Assembly (NCBI GenBank): GCA_009746045.1
Contig: RPFO01001997.1
Span: 62,001-126,000, forward strand
Direction of reading: 5' to 3'
DNA length: 64,000 bases
DNA from: Mesostigma viride
Taxonomy: Eukaryota; Streptophyta; Mesostigmatophyceae; Mesostigmatales; Mesostigmataceae
Shown here: positions 57,801 to 64,000 of the stretch, in pieces
How positions within the stretch are numbered: position 1 is the stretch's first letter
Layout of the letters: each line of letters starts with the position of its first letter
Notes under the pieces: generated by a model
What the model was told of the DNA's origin: nothing
Databases searched by the model: none
The model's input: only the letters and a program-made list of their open reading frames with translations
Made by a program: the position numbers and the translations under genes

Positions 57801-60800
57801 GCCAAAAGTAATAAGACATTGTGCCAGAAACAGACATCTTGCCTACTCGTGGTAGGCCACCATGCAATATTGATCTACATGAAGCAAGAATCCATACGGG
57901 CTGCCAACAATGTGGCTAGCGTGCAGGATACCATGCATGCCAGCAACCCGACCCAGCTTCCCTAAACCATTAACACATATGGTACGGTGGCTGGCTAGCA
58001 GCAGCCTGCATGGCTAAATAAGGCATTTATGTGCATCGCGAGTCACACCAAATACCCCGCAGCCTGCGACGTAATGCCTCCGGCGGCCTCTTGCACTCGC
58101 TCACTCTTGCCTCCTTCGCGTACGTAGCGCCCATGATATGGCGGGTGCTAGCCTTGCTCGGGTGGTAGAACCCGAGAATTCTGCATCCAAAAGTGTGCAC
58201 GTCACTTAGCTTGTAGTTACCTGTCGGCTGCCCTTTCTTGTTGAGAGTCTGTTCTTTCACGATGTGTGTCCAGACAGTCTCGAATACGGCCTGCATCTCG
58301 TCGGCCCAGTCATCATCGTGTTCCATAGACCCACACCATCACCGTCGCTAGCCATGGTGCCTGGATGTCAATTGTGCTACGATTAAATGTTAGGTGCCAG
58401 ATGCGCGCCCTTGTTGGCAGACAACATAACTTCGTCACCTAATTTCCTCGTCCTTCGTCTCCTAGACCCTAGTCCGACACGCAGCAATCTGCAGCAATGC
58501 ACGTACAGTCGTACATGCACGGCCAGCTTGGCACCTGCATGTCGTTTATTTGTCGCGGAGTTCCAGGTCGCCTAGATACAGTCTAGTTCCGGCTCCACTG
58601 CCGTCCAAAATGATGCCAGAAGCTACTTCGAACGCGGTTCATACGCAAAAAATACGCAAAAAATACGCAAAAAATACGCAATACGCAAAAAATACGCAAA
58701 CCATACGCAGTGCGTATTTTTTTTCCCATACCCATACGGAAATCTTGCGTATGGCGTATAATACGCGCCATACGGCGTATTATACGCCGTATGGCTGTTC
58801 ACTGGTGGTGCCCGGCCTGACCAAGGGCAGCCGGCCCATAAAGTCTCATTATTTCATTCATGACTTTTCTAATGCCTACCATCCGCAGGGTCAGCGGGAC
58901 TTAAAGCCAGCAGCTGTCCCAGCCAACCGCGGAGGTCTCTCTCGTACTACTATACTACTTTCAAAGAAATCTACTGCACTAGTTCACTACACTAAACTAT
59001 TTTAAAGGAAATCTGATACTCTACAAGCAGGTTCAGTATGTCCGCACCTTGACAACACAGCGATGAGCTCGCTGGCCGCCCGCCGGTCTGGCTCCAACCC
59101 TCGACCGCGCATCTGCTGGTGGAAGCGTAGCGCGTCACCCGCCTGCAGGGGAAACACGGCCACATGCGGAGATACTGGGCTGCGTGAGTTGCAAAGATTC
59201 ATGAAAATAATTCAAAATGCGTACTCGAAGTTACACATTTAAAAGATGGTTTCAAAGTCATAACAGCCTGGCCATGCTGCCCAGGCCAACAAACGGTTGC
59301 CAGTCAAGTGGGCCAATGCTTAGCGAGAGGCGACAACATGATGTCCGGGCAAAAATGTTGACCAAGCTGTCACAAAGAGAGGACAAGCATTCATAACAAA
59401 GGTATACTACTTGCCCGACCTGGGCGCAAGAATATTCTTAAGAAGTTTGCCATAGCAGTACCACCAGCAGGGCAGACATGGTCAGGCCAGAAACGCCCAG
59501 CACACTAAACCGCAAAACAATTAGGAGCGATATGGATGGCTGTTGCAAGAAGGTTGTATTGAAACAGGCAACAACCTAGAGCTAATGAAAACCAGCCCCT
59601 CCCTGGCAGGGGGTCACCTGTGCGGAGCCTAAAGCCCGTTTGCATGACACCCAAAGACACAGAGACCCCCGTGCCAGTGCTGCCGGTTTGGCCAGCGCGC
59701 CCGCTAAAACGGCCTGATCAGCCGCCTCCTTATTCCACTGCTACACCAGATCTACGGTCTGATAAAGGAAGTGGGTCGCTAGAACGGCCTGATCAGCCGC
59801 CTCCTTATTCCACTGCTACACCAGATCTAAGGTCTTATAAAGGAAGTGGGTCGCTAGAACGGTCTGATCAGCCGCCTCCTTATTCCACTGCTACACCAGA
59901 TCTACGGTCTGATAAAGGAAGTGGGTCGCTAGAACGGCCTGATCAGCCGCGTCCTTATTCCACTGCTACACCAGATCTACGGTCTGATAAAGGAAGTGGG
60001 TCGCTAGAACGGCCTGATCAGCCGCGTCCTTATTCCACTGCTACACCAGATGTACGGTCTGATAAAGGCAGTGGGTCGCTAGAACGGCCTGATCAGCCGC
60101 GTCCTTATTCCACTGCTACACCAGATCTACGGTCTGATAAAGGAAGTGGGTCGCTAGAACGGCCTGATCAGCCGCCTCCTTATTCCACAGCTACACCAGA
60201 TATACCGTCTGATAAAGGAAGTGGGTCGCTAGAACGGCCTGATCAGCCGCCTCCTTATTCCACAGCTACACCAGATCTACGGTCTGATAAGCTGGTGGGT
60301 GTCATCTTTATTTTCTACTACCGGCATTACTAGTAGTACTAATACTAGTAGCATGCTGCCACGCCGGCAGCAGGTCACGCGTCTAGAGACCAACGTGGAC
60401 ACCCACCAGCCCTTCCCGCGCGCATCCGGTGATGAGCACGTTGTACACCGGGCGGGTCAGCTCGTGGCCGCCCACACGCATGAGAGAGACCAGCCGCAGC
60501 GCACGTTCCACGTGGACGGGGGCCAGCGCGCGGATCAGGCTGTAGAGGACATCCATAAGTAGATAGGAAGAAACAGATAGGAACACAAGCAGGGCTTTGA
60601 TCGGAGCACAAGCAGGAAACAGATAGGTACACAAGCAGGGCTATGATTGGAACACAAGCAGGGCTTTGATTGCAACACAAGCGTTTGTGACAGCTGCGTC
60701 ATCGGCACTACCGGAGCCCCTATCCACTCTTAGTAAAGGGTGTCCTGCCCACCTGTTTTAGGACGCGGCCTGAACGTTATTGTGGTGCCGGATTATCGCT

Positions 60801-63522
60801 TCGGACACTTCAAGTGAGCTTATTAACCCCCTTCTGAAGTGGCTATATTTATCCGACTGCACACCTGTTGTAGGACGCGGCTTCCAGGTTCTTGTGGCGC
60901 CGGATCATCGTTTTGGACAGCTCCAGCGCCTCATCCACGCAGCCTGCCTTGCTGCAGATCTGCAGTGGGGCCAAGGAGGGCCAAGGAGGGCCAAGGAGGG
61001 CCAAGGAGGGCCAAGGAGGGCCAAGGAGGGCCAAGGAGGGCCAAGGAGGGCCAAGGAGGGCCAAGGAGGGCCAAGGAGGGCCAAGGAGGGCAAAGGAGGG
61101 CCAAGGAGGGCCAAGGAGGGCCAAGGAGGGCCAAGGAGGGCCAAGGAGGGCAAAGGAGGGCAAAGGAGGGCAAAGGAGGGCAGAGGAGGGCAAAGGAGGG
61201 CAAAGGAGGGCAAAGGAGGGCAAAGGAGGGCAAAGGAGGGCAAAGGAGGGCAAAGGAGGGCAAAGGAGGGCAAAGGAGGGCAAAGGAGGGCCAAGGAGGG
61301 CATAAGGGCAAGGCAGAAAGGTGGGTACCATAACCCCAGGGTGCTTGGAGTATCAAACTCTGTCAAACTTATTAGGGTTAGTAAGGCAAGGCAGTTTCAC
61401 AATACACTACCTGGATCAAAAAGTGGTACCCAACCAAGTGGAATCGAACTATAAAATGAGTGAAATATGTGGAGCCTCGAGATGGAGAATGTACTGATTT
61501 GGACTCCAAATATATACTCCACTTCAGCAAAGTTTCTTGGCGACCATACCCAGATGAGCAACTGTGGCCGTGGTCTCTACAGCACCTGGTACTCCATCAT
61601 GTTCCTGACCGTACGATCAGGCTGTGGCAGTGGTCATTAGGCAACACTAACAGTATTTTGAACTGCTACTCCTTCTGTAAAACCACTATAATGAGGGCAC
61701 CCACAGCACCTGCCCGTACCAGCAGGCTGTGGCAGTGGTCATAACAGCAGTCGATCATGCTACTATGCGCCACCATAATGTGGTGCACAGCCCTACCAGC
61801 AAGTTGTGGCAGTGGTCACTATAGTGTCCTATACTACAATAGGGCCCTACCCATATCAGCAGATTGTGGCAGTGGTCACTATAGTGCCCTATACTAGAAT
61901 ATGCGCCTACCCGTATCAGCAGGTTGTGGCAGTGGTCGTTCGGAACCACGTCGGACGCCCACATCTCCTCGTAAAGAGCCATGGCCTCGTTGACCGATGC
62001 CAGTTTCTCGCACACGCCCAGCAGGCAGCCATAGGTGACCACCGTAGGCACGATGCCCGCCGCCTGCGTGGTTGGGGATGAGGAGAGGTAAAACAGGACA
62101 GGGAAAAGGAGAGGGTAGATAGGTCAGGGTTATTGCGAGGCAAGAATGGGGTAAGGCCATGCCCGCCGCCTACATAGTGCACGTGAGGAGAGGGTAGATA
62201 GGTCAGGGTTAGAGCAAAACTCGGATGCCATTACGACGGCAGATGGCCAAACGATGGGAGAACATTTCATGTTGTACTGCATGGTCAGGGCCACACCGCC
62301 GCATAACATATGGTGCTTCAACCACCAACTGTTCTACCACAAGAAATCTAGCTTCTACCACACACATGCTAGGACACTTCATCCCATCGCATAATACATT
62401 TTCTTATTTGCTTTCCTGCACATATATGTACGCATGCGTACGTCACGATTGATTTGAAAACAACAAGTGAAAGGAAACCAACTCCTTGTGACGCCCTAGT
62501 AGAGGAAAGACCAAAAGTGGGATGATCAACAACAAGTAAAGGGAAACCAACCCCTTGTGACGCCCTAGTAGAGGAAAGACCAAACGTGGGATGATTAACA
62601 ACAAGTGAAAGGAAACCAACCCCTTGTGACGCCCTAGTAGAGGAAAGACCAAACGTGGGATGATTAACAACAAGTGAAAGGAAACCAACCCCTTGTGACG
62701 CCCTAGTAGAGGAAAGACCAAACGTGGGATGATTAACAACAAGTAAAGGGAAACCAACCCCTTGTGACGCCCTAGTAGAGGAAAGACCAAACGTGGGATG
62801 ATTAACAACAAGTGAAAGGAAACCAAACCCATTTAGCAAAGCCGTAGAACACCAAAGCATCCATCAGGTGGCTGGCTGGCTGGCTGGCACATTTCATCTC
62901 ACGGCGTGCTGTCTGGAGTACACCACATCCCTGCAAAAGCCACGATAGCCCCTTAGAATGACTCGCCAAAGAACAAAAGAGTGCTTTCTGGAACCTAAGA
63001 CTTTCCGGGGTCTTTACTTTCTCAGACAAGTCCACCTTCATCTCCTCAAACACGGCGAACGCTCTGGACACCCTGGGCGTTGACCCGGAGGCACACAAAC
63101 TATAGCGTACGATAGTATGTACATTGTAAGATACAAACTGTATTGTTTTCTCAGGCCTAAAATACCAGGTATTTAGGTACATATCTACTTATCTTCATTT
63201 CCTCAAACACGGCGAACGCGGGGAACTCCCCGCCCTTGACCCGGACTTAGACACACAGAGTATAAAGCAGTAGGCACCTATTGATGATAAAACCTATCGA
63301 TAGTAATAGTATTAGTAATACACTAGCAACATACATACCTTCATCTCCTCAAACACGGCGAACGCCCTGGAGGCACCCGCCCTCGACCCCGACTTGAGGC
63401 ACGCGTCGATGAGCGACGTGTACGATATCTCGTTGAGCGCGTACCCTGCGCCGCGCATCTCGTCGTGCAGGTCGAACGCGAGCTTGAGGTGGCCCGACTT
63501 TGCGCACGCGTTCAGCAGCGAG
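54879..63522 (-). CDS. P-class pentatricopeptide repeat protein (5' end outside window)
   Basis: Minus-strand exons 63522-63339, 62063-61911, 60959-60865, 60539-60407, 59142-59048, 57203-56438, 55627-55533 and 55080-54879 (stop TGA). Junction phases 0,0,2,0,2,0,2 all agree; 573 residues plus stop are in view. About nine PPR motifs can be read, for example YTSLIDACLKSGS...AFAVFEEMKAAGIVPTVVT, YGCLLGVCEK...ALYEEMWASDVVPN and YNVLITGCAREG...FHQQMRGRGLEPD. The 766-bp exon adds a Gly/Pro/Arg-rich insertion of about 170 residues between motifs 8 and 9. The C-terminus is acidic. P-class PPR proteins bind organellar RNA for stabilisation, processing or translation. Three exons are exactly 95 bp. Upstream exons, including any organelle transit peptide, lie beyond base 64,000. 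Confidence 0.88.
55230..55412. repeat. 58-bp tandem repeat, 3 copies
   Basis: Units start CCTAGTACATAAAGCC at 55,234, 55,293 and 55,351. Intron of the PPR gene. Confidence 0.95.
55605..56000 (-). repeat. decayed copies of a PPR exon start and acceptor
   Basis: The functional exon start (plus-strand GCGCATTGCCTGCCGCACC, TGTGGCAGGGG) is followed upstream in gene sense by TGCATTGCCTGCTGCGCC, TGTCGTAGGGG (55,702). A weaker ACTTGCGGTAGGGG lies at 55,892, and TGCATTGCCTGCTGCATC at 55,974. Confidence 0.75.
57478..57600 (+). repeat. CATACGG/GCGTAT repeat element, copy 1
   Basis: Starts GTGCCCAGTGAACAGCCATACG and continues with GTATAATACGC and CATACGGGG words. Copy 2 at 58,630-58,812 carries the same start in inverted orientation. 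It lies in the 57204-59047 intron of the PPR gene. Confidence 0.65.
58027..58326 (-). CDS. hypothetical 99-residue ORF in a PPR intron
   Basis: ATG at 58,326 to a stop at 58,027, starting MEHDDDWADEMQAVFETVWT. Composition is protein-like (GNYKLSDVHTFGCRILGFYH) and unlike the low-complexity frames around it. No domain recognised. It lies inside the 57204-59047 intron between two inverted CATACGG repeat elements. Could be a fragment of a transposon protein or chance. Confidence 0.35.
   Translation of the reverse strand: MEHDDDWADEMQAVFETVWTHIVKEQTLNKKGQPTGNYKLSDVHTFGCRILGFYHPSKASTRHIMGATYAKEARVSECKRPPEALRRRLRGIWCDSRCT
58630..58812 (-). repeat. CATACGG/GCGTAT repeat element, copy 2, with palindrome
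   Basis: Repeated ATACGCAAAA units are followed by a perfect hairpin: GGCGTATAATACGC (58,753-58,766), 8-base loop, GCGTATTATACGCC (58,775-58,788). It ends GGCTGTTCACTGGTG, the inverse of the start of copy 1. Confidence 0.75.
59710..60293. repeat. 75-bp minisatellite, about 8 copies
   Basis: Unit contains CGGCCTGATCAGCCGCCTCC and GATAAAGGAAGTGGGTCGCT. The unit is 25 codons, so a 237-codon open frame (59,620-60,333) arises; it runs antisense to the PPR gene and lies inside an intron, so I do not call it. Confidence 0.95.
60751..60965 (-). repeat. duplicated PPR exon end and donor
   Basis: The plus-strand exon/donor sequence CACCTGTTGTAGGACGCGGC (60,862) recurs as CACCTGTTTTAGGACGCGGC (60,749). 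About 45 further bases of decayed exon follow (GCCGGATTATCGCTTCGGAC versus GCCGGATCATCGTTTTGGAC). Confidence 0.85.
60966..61305. repeat. (CCAAGGAGGG/CAAAGGAGGG)n 10-bp array, about 34 copies
   Basis: Two unit types are segregated: CCAAGGAGGG on the left and CAAAGGAGGG on the right. It starts 7 bases from the acceptor of the 60959-60865 PPR exon. Confidence 0.97.
61553..61945 (-). repeat. six-copy ladder of a PPR exon end and donor
   Basis: The functional copy (plus-strand CTACCCGTATCAGCAGGTTG, TGGCAGTGGTC at 61,908) is repeated at 61,849 (CTACCCATATCAGCAGATTG), 61,791 (CCTACCAGCAAGTTGTGGC), 61,714 (CCGTACCAGCAGGCTGTGGC), 61,611 (CCGTACGATCAGGCTGTGGC) and 61,556 (GAGCAACTGTGGCCGTGGTC). Similarity falls with distance from the exon. 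Confidence 0.88.
62455..62827. repeat. 69-bp minisatellite, 5-6 copies
   Basis: Unit contains CCCTTGTGACGCCCTAGTAG and ACCAAACGTGGGATGATTAA. PPR intron 62064-63338. Confidence 0.95.
63028..63400 (-). repeat. three-copy ladder of a PPR exon end and donor
   Basis: The word TCCTCAAACACGGCGAACGC occurs at 63,042, 63,204 and in the functional exon at 63,346, each with about 60 bases of related exon sequence. Both upstream-coordinate copies are frame-broken or lack a good donor. Confidence 0.88.
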
Positions 63523-63920
63523 CTGGCGCAGGGCGCACGTAATCGAAAGGTACGATGCAAAGGGGCATGGAACATCTTGACTTATGCCGTGAATGATGCC
63601 ATGTTGAATTACGCATGGCTAAATTATGCATGGCATGACACAGAGAGCGAAAAGCAGCGAGCTGGTGCGGAGGCTGTTTGAGATACGGTGACATGGGCGC
63701 ATCAAATCTTAAGTTAAGCAAGGATGACACGGTATGCATAAGCAGCGAGCTGGTGCTGAGAATATGATGACAGTATGACGTTGGGAAGGGAAAATAATAG
63801 GTTATGCGTGGCTGCCGTGGCATGACATAGATATAAATAAGCAGCAGGCCAATCAGTACATTGTAAATGGAATGGAATGGGGCAAAACGGGTCATAATTG
63901 AATGGGGCGGCGAGCCAGCA
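63500..63920 (-). repeat. ladder of a PPR exon start and acceptor
   Basis: Plus-strand CAGCAGCGAGCTGGCGCAGG (functional, 63,512) recurs as AGCAGCGAGCTGGTGCGG (63,655), AGCAGCGAGCTGGTGCTG (63,742) and weaker AGCAGCAGGCC (63,840). Intervening sequence also repeats (GCATGGCATGACA). Confidence 0.78.
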
Positions 63921-64000
63921 GTACATCGACTCAATGGCGATGCCAGATGTGGGCGCAGTGCAACATTGTAGACACCCAATGCATGTGCAGTGGAATCCAA

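Noticed and set aside
59620..60333. 237-codon plus-strand ORF
   Set aside because: Created by a 75-bp tandem repeat (25 codons) inside an intron of the minus-strand PPR gene.
60780..61454. 224-codon Lys/Gly/Arg repeat ORF
   Set aside because: Low-complexity translation of a 10-bp array; overlaps a PPR exon on the other strand.

Overview
This is a window of eukaryotic nuclear DNA. The evidence is GT-AG introns with consistent phases, a multi-exon PPR protein gene, a DEIH-box RNA helicase with R3H and ankyrin parts, an F-box/LRR gene, non-LTR retrotransposons with target-site duplications, MITE-like elements and very many minisatellites. A P-class PPR gene together with an NIH-like helicase suggests a plastid-bearing protist, most likely a repeat-rich green alga. 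The two coiled-coil genes resemble TSNAXIP1, which would suit a flagellate. No species can be named from sequence alone.

Layout. 1-8,073 (minus) and 10,895-21,731 (plus) hold two head-to-head paralogues. Both encode coiled-coil proteins, and their exon phases match at every shared boundary; the minus copy runs off the left edge and the plus copy is complete at 564 codons. 21.7-31.7 kb is a retrotransposon graveyard with nested insertions. 32,477-37,666 is a large intronless RNA helicase gene. 38.2-41.2 kb holds a LINE 3' fragment and an intact ORF1-only retroelement. 41,942-43,672 (minus) is an intronless F-box/LRR gene. 43.7-54.8 kb is gene-poor, with MITE-like elements, LINE pieces and a decayed gag-like region. 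54,879 to beyond 64,000 (minus) is a PPR gene whose 5' exons lie outside the window.

Most striking result. At several exon edges in the paralogue pair and in the PPR gene, the adjacent intron carries one to five decayed tandem copies of the exon end together with its splice site. This looks like intron growth by repeated duplication across splice sites. Most large introns also carry a private minisatellite of their own.

Second result. A 2.0-kb element at 39,152-41,151 with a perfect 14-bp target-site duplication encodes only an L1-like ORF1 protein, followed directly by a 3' UTR. That UTR ends in the same CTCC-CAAC-GGAG-type hairpin as the ORF2-bearing LINE copies nearby. At least two older copies have the same structure, so it looks like a non-autonomous half-LINE family mobilised in trans.
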